From positions 5,146,001-5,210,000 of the forward strand of contig NC_039519.1 of the NCBI RefSeq assembly GCF_003672135.1: a DNA stretch of 64,000 bases, read 5' to 3'. The stretch comes from Ooceraea biroi (Eukaryota > Arthropoda > Insecta > Hymenoptera > Formicidae). The translations under genes and the position numbers were made by a program. Shown in pieces: positions 21,258 through 33,479 of this stretch. The notes beneath the pieces are model-generated. The model searched no databases. It was not told the origin of the DNA and was given only the letters and a program-made list of their open reading frames with translations. Numbering within the stretch: the first letter of the stretch is position 1; each line of letters opens with the position of its first letter.

Positions 21258-22234
21258 GTGAGTGTTTCGTGCACCTTGTTGTGTCTTATCAAATGCAGGG
21301 AGGCGAGGTGTAAATCGGATGTAAGATCTGATCTTTTTTATTTTTTTTTATCAAGTCTTAAGTGTCGTTTGAAATACGCCGATACGATCCCACGCGGCAG
21401 GATCGACGAGAGAATGTGAAAAGCGTAGAGATAAATTTCCGCGATGAAAGTGCGCGAGTATGCGAGTAGTTGGCGCGGGAGAGTATTTATGCGGCGTATT
21501 TTTTGGGATTAAAGTAGCGACGTCGCGGATCGTGAAATAATCGTCTTCGCGATAAGAACTCCCACGAGAATAGAAAAGTTTCCCCGAGAAAAATTGCTCT
21601 TTCGCATTGAAACGGACATTGATCACAAATATTCCGTGACCCACTTGCGAGTACTTTAGCCGAGGCACAAGTACGGCCAGTCTATGTTTAGCGAGGGGAA
21701 AAAAGTTCTCCTCGAACAGTCGAGGCCCGTTTGCAAAATTGTGTCATGCATTGTGCGCGGGCATAGCGAATTTCTTAATGACGTAGGTTCGTTTGGCTTT
21801 CAGATCGATGAAGATCGACTCTATTTGAGTTTGTTGCGTGGAAGGCATTAGTTTCTTCTTGTTATGTCGCAAATGACAGTTTAATTGAAACATTATATAG
21901 AGAATACGTTAGATAATTAAACTAGATTTAGATTCATACAGACAATTAGAATATAATTATAATTCATCATGTGGCGTTTTGGCACGCATCAAATAATACG
22001 TCTGTATTGTATATGTTAATATGTTAATGTTGTCATTGTTTCATCGCATTATTACAGTCAGTGATAAAATTTTCTAAATTAACTGGCTGGAGTGACTCGG
22101 AAATTACTTAAACAGCTTCGCATTTTCAATTACCCAAGACTCCCAAGTATAAAACATGAGTCTGATACGACTGAATAAAACGACGTAATAAAAGGACGCG
22201 TTTGCAATAAAATGACAGTAATTTTATATAAATA
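21258..22234. other. Intronic unique sequence
   Basis: No gene or repeat recognised between the exon and the 655-bp array. Confidence 0.6.
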
Positions 22235-24969
22235 CACAGTAAAAAATAAAATGTTAATTTTAACATTTTTTGCATGTCCCAGAAAGTCCACTCTAAATTT
22301 TAAGTTAAAGTAACTCATTCGTCATGTGTTACTTCTTGACAAACTAGAAATGTTAAGTAATTAACACAATACTTTACATTTATTTTTGTTATTGTAACTT
22401 TAAGTGTGATGTAAAAATAACATACAAAGTAATTGAAAACTACATGGAAGAGAAGTTACAATGACTCATCAGAAAAGTTGATAGAACAGTTTCGTTCGTA
22501 CGATATGAACATTTACTTTTTATGTTATATTAACACATAATAGTAATTATTTCAACTTAAATTATTTTTGATAGAAACATTTAATTTTAGTAAATTTGAT
22601 TATTTTATATGTCAAAGTTCATGATTATTTGAAGATTTACTTTAACTTCTTTTAGAATGTCAAACTGACTTTGTGACATGTTGATTGTTTAAAATTATTG
22701 TGTTAAAAGCATTTGAAATAATATTCCATTCCTAAGAGACATACAAAATGTTAAGTTATGAAGTTAACATATAAAATTGTTATAAAAATAATAACATATC
22801 AGTTGTATGTTAATTTTACATTGAAGTAGTAATCAAGACATGGCAACACAAGAAAATTTAACATATGGACGCACAATTTTTAACGGTGTATTGAAATGTG
22901 CCACGTCTCATATGCGTTGCCTTTTACACAGTAAAAAATAAAATGTTAATTTTAACATTTTTTGCATGTCCCAGAAAGTCCACTCTAAATTTTAAGTTAA
23001 AGTAACTCATTCGTCATGTGTTACTTCTTGACAAACTAGAAATGTTAAGTAATTAACACAATACTTTACATTTATTTTTGTTATTGTAACTTTAAGTGTG
23101 ATGTAAAAATAACATACAAAGTAATTGAAAACTACATGGAAGAGAAGTTACAATGACTCATCAGAAAAGTTGATAGAACAGTTTCGTTCGTACGATATGA
23201 ACATTTACTTTTTATGTTATATTAACACATGATAGTAATTATTTCAACTTAAATTATTTTTGATAGAAACATTTAATTTTAGTAAATTTGATTATTTCAT
23301 ATGTCAAAGTTCATGAATATTTGAAGATTTACTTTAACTTCTTTTAGAATGTCAAACTGACTTTGTGACATGTTGATTGTTTAAAATTATTGTGTTAAAA
23401 GCATTTGAAATAATATTCCATTTCTAAGAGACGTACACAAAATGTTAAGTTATGAAGTTAACATATAAAATTGTTATAAAAATAATAACATATCAGTTGT
23501 ACGTTAATTTTACATTGAAGTAGTAATCAAAACATGGCAACACAAGAAAATGTTAACATATGGACGCACAATTTTTAACGGTGTATTGAAATGTGCCACG
23601 TCTCATATGCGTTGCCTTTTACACAGTAAAAAATAAAATGTTAATTTTAACATTTTTTGCATGTCCCAGAAAGTCCACTCTAAATTTTAAGTTAAAGTAA
23701 CTCATTCGTCATGTGTTACTTCTTGACAAACTAGAAATGTTAAGTAATTAACACAATACTTTACATTTATTTTTGTTATTGTAACTTTAAGTGTGATGTA
23801 AAAATAACATACAAAGTAATTGAAAACTACATGGAAGAGAAGTTACAATGACTCATCAGAAAAGTTGATAGAACAGTTTCGTTCGTACGATATGAACATT
23901 TACTTTTTATGTTATATTAACACACGATAGTAATTATTTCAACTTAAATTATTTTTGATAGAAACATTTAATTTTAGTAAATTTGATTATTTCATATGTC
24001 AAAGTTCATGAATATTTGAAGATTTACTTTAACTTCTTTTAGAATGTTAAACTGACTTTGTGACATGTTGATTGTTTAAAATTATTGTGTTAAAAGCATT
24101 TGAAATAATATTCCATTTCTAAAAGACATACACAAAATGTTAAGTTATGAAGTTAACATATAAAATTGTTATAAAAATAATAACATCAGTTGTATGTTAA
24201 TTTTACATTGAAGTAGTAATCAAAACATGGCAACACAAGAAAATTTTAACATATGGACGCACAATTTTTAACGGTGTATTGAAATGTGCCACGTCTCATA
24301 TGCCTTGCCTTTTACACAGTAAAAAATAAAATGTTAATTTTAACATTTTTTGCATGTCCCAGAAAGTCCACTCTAAATTTTAAGTTAAAGTAACTCATTC
24401 GTCATGTGTTACTTCTTGATAAACTAGAAATGTTAAGTAATTAACACAATACTTTACATTTATTTTTCTTATTGTAACTTTAAGTGTGATGTAAAAATAA
24501 CATACAAAGTAATTGAAAACTACATGGAAGAGAAGTTACAATGACTCATCAGAAAAGTTGATAGAACAGTTTCGTTCGTACGATATGAACATTTACTTTT
24601 TATGTTATATTAACACATAATAGTAATTATTTCAACTTAAATTATTTTTGATAGAAACATTTAATTTTAGTAAATTTGATTATTTCATATGTCAAAGTTC
24701 ATGAATATTTGAAGATTTACTTTAACTTCTTTTAGAATGTTAAACTGACTTTGTGACATGTTGATTGTTTAAAATTATTGTGTTAAAAGCATTTGAAATA
24801 ATATTCCATTTCTAAGAGACGTACACAAAATGTTAAGTTATGAAGTTAACATATAAAATTGTTATAAAAATAATAACATCAGTTGTATGTTAATTTTACA
24901 TTGAAGTAGTAATCAAAACATGGCAACACAAGAAAATTTTAACATATGGACGCACAATTTTTAACGGTG
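22235..24969 (+). mobile_element. Tandem array of four 655-bp non-coding elements
   Basis: Copies at 22235-22888, 22927-23583, 23622-24276 and 24315-24969 start CACAGTAAAAAATAAAATG and end GCACAATTTTTAACGGTG. The ends are imperfect inverted repeats (CACAGTAAAAA against CACCGTTAAAAA). Consecutive copies are separated by an identical 38-bp spacer that begins and ends in TA, so the period is 693 bp. The sequence is AT-rich and non-coding, with many ACTT/AAGT-type short inverted motifs. CAC termini with 2-bp duplications suggest a CACTA-like (EnSpm) non-autonomous family; this is tentative. Confidence 0.93.
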
Positions 24970-26650
24970 TATATACGGTAAGACGGTTAATTCGCGATCG
25001 ATTGCGAGTGAAGACGAATCCGCGAGTAAAGAAGCAGAATGCGAGCCGACTTTACGACTCGCGGGAGCCTTGCCGGGCCTTCCGCCTTCGGCGGAATAGC
25101 GCCGGGATAGATGAGGGAAAATGGGTGCGCAATATTTTGCATGCGATCCCATTGGCTACTGTCGGAGGTCCTGCGATTGACAGGAACGAAGCAGCAGGAC
25201 GAGGAACGAGCCGTGCCACGGCCGTGGTCGCTTGGCTGGATAGCCTAGAGCCGCCATCGCTCAAACTTAAGTTACGTAAACGCAAACCGGGACAATGCTC
25301 CGGACAGCTCGATCGATAGAAATAATTTAATGCGGCTTCTTGGCTTCGCATATACAAATGCGCGCGCGAGGATACCTTAATGCGGGGATCCCGTTCGCAG
25401 GGCGTGTCCCTTCGTTCCATTAACAATCTCGTTTGCGGGCAAGTTCACCGTTCAAGTGGCCGTGATACGTTGTCATTTCTCGTCAGACCACATTCTCGTA
25501 CGTCCATTAAGAAAATACGCACTATTACGTCCGACCTTAAGTTTCGCCCACTCGCAATTTCAGCTAATCTTCGTTCCTCACGTCACTTTCGTGGCTTCCT
25601 TCAGCTCGAGTGCAAAATGGCTCTCCTCGCTGGTGTCTACTTAATTTTACTACTATTAATTTTGCGAATAATTTTTCGCAGCAAGGATTCTTCCAATATG
25701 CATTTCGTGACGTTTGACAGTGACGATTGATCGCGATTTCATGTTCTCTTCCGCATCTGGCTCGTGACTACGATGTGACTTATGAAGTCGAATGTTCTTC
25801 GTAAAACGACTCGAAGTTTTGTCGAGTCGCGCGACTTTTTCATTGTGCAGATTCAGTTAAGTTCTCAGTTTCTACGATTCGGTTTTAAGTACTCGTTTTT
25901 TCAAGTTTCTTGAAGGATCTCGGATGTATTTTGTAATCGTGCCGTTTCGATGAGGCACGAAAATCAGGATTCTACCTGAATCACGATTTGAGCAAAACGA
26001 TTTGCAAAGTTGCGAGACGCAAACGATCGATCGTAATAGAACATTTGCCGTAAGCCGCCGGAATTTCAGAAACAAATTTGCTGCTACGCCAATAATACGG
26101 CGGGTAATCTGAATGGAGGGCGTACTTTGATAACGCAATAACTTGTAATTAGGTGATCGCGATGGCCGTATTAACAGGTATTATTATAATGGCGTTACAA
26201 TAGATAGCCGCTACGTTAATAACTACATTCGATATATACTGTGTACACTTCACGCGTAAAAACTCAATACCATTAAAGTTTAATGGAATGGTTAATTCAT
26301 TCGATAAAAGGTGCAAATGCATCACGACGCCCGATTGTTACGCATTGGGGGAGAAGATTGTACCAGTTACCAGTTGTATTATTGGCATCGTCTGATTGTT
26401 CGATGTACTCCTGGCGATCAGTTTCTGAGTTCTACTTAAATTAATCTCTGACTAGAATTTTTGTTTATAATATATAAATTTCGCGTTGTGTCCAGCGTAA
26501 TCAAAATTGCTGTTTTCTACATTCGAAAATGCAATCTGCACATCTTGGATCTTTGGAGTCATCTCTAAGTTTAAGACTCAACATTGGCATTGCAGTAGTC
26601 TGTTCGTCTGTCAATTATGGCTGTGGCCTAGTTAGCACTGCAAATGCTAC
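24970..26650. other. Intronic unique sequence
   Basis: Host sequence, GC-rich to about 25320 and then AT-rich. Open frames of about 100-124 codons at 25002-25426 on both strands have no recognisable content. I see no gene or RNA here. Confidence 0.55.
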
Positions 26651-26707
26651 AAAACACTTTCTATCCTTTTTCTTGTTTCAAATAAAAAGAAGGATAGAAA
26701 GTGTTTT
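26651..26707. repeat. Hairpin replacing the left end of M3 array 1
   Basis: AAAACACTTTCTATCC at 26651 is repeated in reverse complement as GGATAGAAAGTGTTTT ending at 26707. The mariner sequence starts abruptly at its right edge (TGCAACAGATGGCTG), so the outer 5' terminal repeat of the array is missing here. Confidence 0.8.
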
Positions 26708-29700
26708 GCAACAGATGGCTGTAGTGTCAGTTTGTTCCAATAGCTGTTTCCGATAACTGTTGTTTCTTACAGTGTTGACATTATCCATCACATTTAGTAG
26801 CATTATAGCAATAACAGTCGTGTTTACATCATCGTAAAAATGCAACTTCCGAAAGCTCTTTAGCATTTTCGACATGCGTTGCTTTTGTTTTTTAATCAAA
26901 AGAAAACTGCGGCTGACGGTTATAGAATTCTTGTCGAAACTTATGGTGATTCTGCCCCATCAATTAAGGACAAAGAACGCTCGGGACAACCAAGAAAGCT
27001 TGAAAATGCAGATTTGCAAGCATTATTGCACGAAAATCCAACACGATCCACTTCGGAACTTGCCAGAGCATTAAATGTTGATCGTACAACAGTTGCCAAA
27101 CATTTGCATGAAATGGGAAAAATTCAGAAAGAAGGGAAATGGGTTCGACATCAATTATCGGAAAGTGCCATTTGAACATTTGCATTTCGTTGATCGCCAG
27201 GCAAAAAAAGAAGAGTCTTTTGTCTCGGATTGTTACTGGGGATGAAAAGTGGATCTATTTTGATAATGCGAAACGCGGAAAATCATGGGTGGATCCAGGC
27301 GAACCATCAACATCCACTCCGAGACGCAATATTCACGGTTCAAAAGTAATGCTCTGTATTTGGTGGGATAGTGTACTATGAGCTGTTAAATCCGCATGAG
27401 ACTGTCACGGCTGATCGTTATCGACACCAATTGTACAAGTTGAAGCAAGCATTGGACCAAAAACGACCACCAATTGCGAGTAAACGACGGAAAGTGATTC
27501 TTCTTCGTGACAACGCTCGACCTGACGTTGCGTCATCAGTGAAACAAACACTATTAGAGCTCGAATGGCAAGTCTTACCGCACCCCGCGTATTCTCCATG
27601 CGATTATTATTTGTTCCGGTGGATGCAACACGCTTTAGAGGATACACACTTTGATAATTTGGAAGAAGTGCGAAAATTCGTCGACGAATGGATCAACTGA
27701 AAAGAAGAGTCATTTTATCGTGGTGGAATCCATCTCTTGCCAGAGCATTAAATGTTGATCGTACAACAGTTGCCAAACATTTACATGAAATGGGAAAAAT
27801 TCAGAAGGAAGGGAAATGGGTTCGACATCAATTATCGGAAAGTGCCATTTGAACATTTGCATTTCGTTGATCGCCAGGCAAAAAAAGAAGAGTCTTTTGT
27901 CTCGGATTGTTACTGGGGATGAAAAGTGGATCTATTTTGATAATGCGAAACGCGGAAAATCATGGGTGGATCCAGGCGAACCATCAACATCCACTCCGAG
28001 ACGCAATATTCACGGTTCAAAAGTAATGCTCTGTATTTGGTGGGATAGTGTACTATGAGCTGTTAAATCCGCATGAGACTGTCACGGCTGATGGTTATCG
28101 ACACCAATTGTACAAGTTGAAGCAAGCATTGGACCAAAAACGACCACCAATTGCGAGTAAACGACGGAAAGTGATTCTTCTTCGTGACAACGCTCGACCT
28201 GACGTTGCGTCATCAGTGAAACAAACACTATTAGAGCTCGAATGGCAAGTCTTACCGCACCCCGCGTATTATCCATGCGATTATTATTTGTTCCGGTGGA
28301 TGCAACACGCTTTAGAGGATACACACTTTGATAATTTGGAAGAAGTGCGAAAATTCGTCGACGAATGGATCAACTGAAAAGAAGAGTCATTTTATCGTGG
28401 TGGAATCCATCTCTTGCCAGAGCATTAAATGTTGATCGTACAACAGTTGCCAAACATTTACATGAAATGGGAAAATTCAGAAGGAAGGGAAATGGGTTCG
28501 ACATCAATTATCGGAAAGTGCCATTTGAACATTTGCATTTCGTTGATCGCCAGGCAAAAAAGAAGAGTCTTTTGTCTCGGATTGTTACTGGGGATGAAAA
28601 GTGGATCTATTTTGATAATGCGAAACGCGGAAAATCATGGGTGGATCCAGGCGAACCATCAACATCCACTCCGAGACGCAATATTCACGGTTCAAAAGTA
28701 ATGCTCTGTATTTGGTGGGATAGTGTACTATGAGCTGTTAAATCCGCATGAGACTGTCACGGCTGATGGTTATCGACACCAATTGTACAAGTTGAAGCAA
28801 GCATTGGACGAAAAACGACCACCAATTGCGAGTAAACGACGGAAAGTGATTCTTCTTCGTGACAACGCTCGACCTGACGTTGCGTCATCAGTGAAACAAA
28901 CACTATTAGAGCTCGAATGGCAAGTCTTACCGCACCCCGCGTATTATCCATGCGATTATTATTTGTTCCGGTGGATGCAACACGCTTTAGAGGATACACA
29001 CTTTGATAATTTGGAAGAAGTGCGAAAATTCGTCGACGAATGGATCAACTGAAAAGAAGAGTCATTTTATCGTGGTGGAATCCATCTCTTGCCAGAGCAT
29101 TAAATGTTGATCGTACAACAGTTGCCAAACATTTACATGAAATGGGAAAAATTCAGAAGGAAGGGAAATGGGTTCGACATCAATTATCGGAAAGTGCCAT
29201 TTGAACATTTGCATTTCGTTGATCGCCAGGCAAAAAAGAAGAGTCTTTTGTCTCGGATTGTTACTGGGGATGAAAAGTGGATCTATTTTGATAATGCGAA
29301 ACGCGGAAAATCATGGGTGGATCCAGGCGAACCATCAACATCCACTCCGAGACGCAATATTCACGGTTCAAAAGTAATGCTCTGTATTTGGTGGGATAGT
29401 GTACCATGAGCTGTTAAATCCGCATGAGACTGTCACGGCTGATGGTTATCGACACCAAGTGTACAAGTTGAAGCAAGCATTGGACGAAAAATGACCACCA
29501 ATTGCGAGCAAACGACGGAAAGTGATTCTTCTTCGTGACAACGCTCGACCTGACGTTGCGTCATCAGTGAAAGAAACACTATTAGAGCTCGAATGGCAAG
29601 TCTTACCGCACCCCGCGTATTCTCCATGCGATTATTATTTGTTCCGGTGGATGCAACACGCTTTAGAGGATACACACTTTGATAATTTGGAAGAAGTGCG

Positions 29701-30566
29701 AAAATTCGTCGACGAATGGATCAACTGAAAAGAAGAGTCATTTTATTATCGTGGTGGAATCCATCTCTTGCCAGAGCATTAAATGTTGATCGTACAACAG
29801 TTGCCAAACATTTACATGAAATGGGAAAAATTCAGAAGGAAGGGAAATGGGTTCGACATCAATTATCGGAAAGTGCCATTTGAACATTTGCATTTCGTTG
29901 ATCGCCAGGCAAAAAAAGAAGAGTCTTTTGTCTCGGATTGTTACTGGGGATGAAAAGTGGATCTATTTTGATAATCCAAAACGCAGACAATCATGGGTGA
30001 ATCCAGGCGAACCATCAACATCCACTCCGAGACGCAATATTCACGGTTCAAAAGTAATGCTCTGTATTTGGTGGGATAGTGTACTATGAGCTGTTAAATC
30101 CGCATGAGACTGTCACGGCTGATCGTTATCGACACCAATTGTACAAGTTGAAGCAAGCATTGGACGAAAAACGACCACCAATTGCGAGTAAACGACGGAA
30201 AGTGATTCTTCTTCGTGACAACGCTCGACCCCACGTTGCGTTATCAGTGAAACAAACACTATTAGAGCTCGAATGGCAAGTCTTACCGCACCCCGCGTAT
30301 TCTCCATGCGATTATTATTTGTTCCGGTGGATGCAACACGCTTTAGAGGATACACACTTTGATAATTTGGAAGAAGTGCGAAAATTCGTCGACGAATGGA
30401 TCAACTGAAAAGAAGAGTCATTTTATCGTCATCTCTTGCCAGAAAGATGGGAAAAAGTTATAGAAAAGGAAGGAAAATATTTTGATGAAGGTATTCATTC
30501 ATTGTCATATTTAAATACATGCGTTTTTGAGCAAAAAAAACCCTCAAAACTAAATCACACCCCTAA
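26708..30566 (+). mobile_element. Mariner M3 array 1: one element internally amplified into five units
   Basis: A mariner whose middle has been tandemly repeated five times. Units begin at CTTGCCAGA at 27059, 27736, 28413, 29088 and 29767, and the last repeat of this 9-mer is at 30435 (period 668-679 bp). In an ordinary copy CTTGCCAGA occurs twice, in the N-terminal (LARAL) and C-terminal (LPERW) codons; the array joins those two sites. The 3' terminus CTAAATCACACCCCTAA ends at 30566, followed by TA. The 5' terminal repeat is lost. Confidence 0.95.
26879..30435 (+). pseudogene. M3 mariner transposase fragments, array 1
   Basis: The unique N-terminal part (26879-27175) encodes FNQKKTAADGYRILVETYGD and RSTSELARALNVDRTTVAKH. 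It lacks the usual segment between SAPSIK and DKERSGQ. Each unit then has a shared frameshift after QLSESAI. It continues with VTGDEKWIYFDN, a second shared frameshift after CIWWDS, and RDNARPDVA. The motif PAYSPCDYYLF has lost four residues, so the last two catalytic Asp are 30 apart instead of 34. No unit can encode active transposase. The two frameshifts are common to all units, so they predate amplification. Confidence 0.92.
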
Positions 30567-30568
30567 TA

Positions 30569-32136
30569 TCATTCGCAGTGTTAACTGCAGCCAGTATCTG
30601 CCAATGACGTCATTGATCTCTCTCTCGCTCGATTGTGCTTTGTTTTATCGTCGAGTATCACCGGATGCACGTGGCATCCGCCGATTTTGCAGGCTCACTG
30701 ATAAAACGATAAACGCACGCGCTCGCGAACAAAACCGTGATCAAGCGCGCACGTACGCGCTTCGGAGATAAACCAGCTCTCGATCTATCGGCAGCGGTGA
30801 TGACAGTCTTCGGCTGACAACCGGGTTACGGGTTCGTTAACATGATCGATCGCTTAACGAGCGACAATTATTTCCTGGGCAACGAGTTTACGAATACCGC
30901 GCGGCGGCAAAATTCGCGGGGGTGGCCCGGGGGCACGTCGACGGAAGTCGTTTGATTCCCGGGACGGCAAAGCTCTCGGGCCCAGCTGCCGTTGCTGTAG
31001 GTCAGAGTTCGAGCCGATTAGCCCCGCGGCGTGATTATATACCGATTCGATATCGGTGTCATTGGCGTTGATTATCCGCCAAACGCGAAAACTCGATATA
31101 TATCCCCCGTCGCCTGCTACTCCCGCGCGCAACCTCCCTCGACCTCCCCCGCGCTCTGCCACCCCTTCGCGACTCCATTCTTTCTCATCTACCTTGGGGA
31201 TCCCCGTTCCCGCGCACCTCGCGAATCTTTCCGCCGCGGTCCCCTTTTCTCTCGAACGGTGCCGGGATCCGTTCCGCTCTTGCCGGCGAATCACCGGGAA
31301 TACCATTTCCTCCGCGTCGCCGACAGGTGCCCGGACTCGAGATATCTATTTTCCATATCCAGGATTTTTCTTCCAGCACATCCTCCGTTCGCCATCCTGT
31401 CTTTCTATCTCTCTCCCCGCGCGCGCGTCATTTGTCCGTGCTAGATTTTTCAATTTTAAATGGAGCGTCAAGGTTGAAGCGACCGGTTGAACGAGCCCCG
31501 TCACGGGTTTGTCGTTTGTCATCCCGTGATCCGAGTTTCCGGTAACGCGTTTGTTACATAATCAACGGACGCGTGAATTACGTAACAACGTATAGACGGA
31601 GAATTTCGTTGCCGCGACGCGCGTAAAGGGAAGCCGCGTTATTGCGATCGGCAGCGGTATCCCGAATCGATGGACATCGGCAGAGACGGGCCCGAAGTGA
31701 TTGCAGAGGAAGAGAGCGCCGATATTGAGCGAATTTGTCGAATTTCCATATAAATTTGCTAGGCGCGAGCGGTGCACACGCGGGCCGCGCACAGGCCAAC
31801 CGTATGTTCCGGATGTATCTCGTCAGGTAAATCCTTGTTTCTGGCTCCTCCAACGGTGCCCGGAAAGGGATATCAGCCATGTGGAACGGCCAACTTCCGT
31901 GGCATGTCTACGCCCCCATGCGAATCTCCATGCTTTAATAGTATATTGATGCTCGAACCATTTGAAATTTCAATATTTTCTCCCCATTTCACGGTTTTGT
32001 TTCTTGTTTCACGATATTGTTTGTCAAACGTTAACGTTTATAAACCGCCGCATGAAACGTCATATATAACACATGATAGTGAAAATTATGCAATTTTTTA
32101 TAAATGTAATAGGTGCTTACAATCCGTAAAGTCACA
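30569..32136. other. Intronic unique sequence
   Basis: GC-rich host sequence. Several open frames up to about 150 codons occur on both strands at 30854-31490, all without recognisable domains. This is expected of GC-rich DNA, and I do not call a gene. Confidence 0.55.
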
Positions 32137-32225
32137 AATGAATCGATTGCCTGAAAAGATGAGTCATTTTTATCGGTGCGTGATAAACTATTACCCGAAA
32201 GGTGGCAAAAGGTTATTGATAACAA
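32137..32225 (+). pseudogene. Mariner relic (family M4), C-terminal codons, left part
   Basis: Reading GAA TCG ATT GCC ... in one frame gives KDESF and then KLLPERWQKVIDNN, the C-terminal signature of mariner transposases, with stops and shifts. The frame is broken at the insertion of the 655-bp element and resumes at 32883. Confidence 0.75.
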
Positions 32226-32882
32226 CACAGTAAAAAATAAAATGTTAATTTTAACATTTTTTGCATGTCCCAGAAAGTCCACTCTAAATTTTAAGTTAAA
32301 ATAACTCATTCGTCATGTGTTACTTCTTGACAAACTAGAAATGTTAAGTAATTAACACAATACTTTACATTTATTTTTCTTATTGTAACTTTAAGTGTGA
32401 TGTAAAAATAACATACAAAGTAATTGAAAACTACATGGAAGAGAAGTTACAATGACTCATCAGAAAAGTTGATAGAACATTTTCGTTCGTACGATATGAA
32501 CATTTACTTTTTATGTTATATTAACACACGATAGTAATTATTTCAACTTAAATTATTTTTGATAGAAACATTTAATTTTAGTAAATTTGATTATTTTATA
32601 TGTCAAAGTTCATGATTATTTGAAGATTTACTTTAACTTCTTTTAGAATGTTAAACTGACTTTGTGACATGTTGATTGTTTAAAATTATTGTGTTAAAAG
32701 CATTTGAAATAATATTCCATTTCTAAGAGACATATACAAAATGTTAAGTTATGAAGTTAACATATAAAATTGTTATAAAAATAATAACATATCAGTTGTA
32801 CGTTAATTTTACATTGAAGTAGTAATCAAAACACGGCAACACAAGAAAATTGTAACATATGGACGCACAATTTTTAACGGTG
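32226..32882 (+). mobile_element. Solitary copy of the 655-bp element
   Basis: Same termini and sequence as the array at 22235-24969. Removing it with one copy of the flanking AA restores GATAACAACGGCTACTTTGA, which reads D-N-N-G-Y-F across the join. This defines the element's exact ends and a 2-bp target duplication. Confidence 0.95.
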
Positions 32883-32927
32883 AACGGCTACTTTGAAATG
32901 ATATGTAATCTCATTATTAATAAATAA
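32883..32927 (+). pseudogene. Mariner relic (family M4), C-terminal codons, right part
   Basis: Continues the left part as GYFEMICNLIINK and a stop codon. About 200 bases of host sequence then separate it from the next membralin exon. Confidence 0.7.
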
Positions 32928-33136
32928 AAATAGCTTTTATCGTACAAACTTTTGAAAACATCTTGGATTTCTACAAAAGCACTGAACTTGCGAACTTACT
33001 TGCTCAGTGACTGAATCATCTTTCACGTCACAGTTTTTTAGAGACCATCGCAATTCGTTTAAACGAAATCGTACGAGAAATCGGAAACCACATGTGGTCA
33101 TTCTAATCGAACTCTTCTCCTTTCTTCTCGTTCCAG

Positions 33137-33479
33137 CATTCGATGCTATACTTCTTTCATCACTATGAGCTGCCGGTGATCCTGCAGCAGGCGCAGCTGC
33201 AGCAGCTGCTGTTCCGCAATCACGCCCAGCCTCAGGTGCCCGGCACCCCCAGTACAGCGCCGACCACCCCGGGTCCGGAGTCGTCGTCGACGACGTCGTC
33301 CTCGTCGAGCCCGGCCTCGTCGACGCCTACGAGGGAGCAGACGCAACAGAACTACATCACCGAGCTCTCTCAGCTCGATCCGGAACCCAGCGACGCCGAC
33401 GAACGACACGCGGTTGTCGATAGCGTGCAAACGTCCACGGCGACGACGGATCCCGTTCGGCCGAGCGATCCTCTTCAAG
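33137..33479 (+). CDS. TMEM259: Membralin, exon with last membrane segment and Ser/Thr/Pro-rich tail
   Basis: Starts after a pyrimidine-rich acceptor and encodes HSMLYFFHHYELPVILQQ, the most recognisable membralin motif. A Gln-rich stretch (QAQLQQLL) and a low-complexity Pro/Ser/Thr tail follow, including runs of Ser codons at 33283-33325. The C-terminal tail of this family is variable and disordered. The exon ends at GTACGT (33480) in phase 1. If that donor is not used, translation would stop nine bases later, after Gly-Thr-Ser, giving a shorter isoform. The exon's base composition is much more GC-rich than the transposons beside it. Confidence 0.93.

Larger units (their letters stand above)
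21258..33136 (+). other. Membralin intron, 11.9 kb, transposon-filled
   Basis: Bounded by GTGAGT at 21258 and a pyrimidine-rich acceptor ending TTCCAG at 33136. It contains the four-copy 655-bp array, the M3 mariner array, a solitary 655-bp copy inserted in a mariner relic, and unique sequence. The transposon blocks account for more than half its length. Confidence 0.9.

Noticed and set aside
26879..30408. Separate small genes for each of the repeated 80- and 109-codon frames
   Set aside because: They are consecutive pieces of one mariner transposase split by common frameshifts and repeated with the array.
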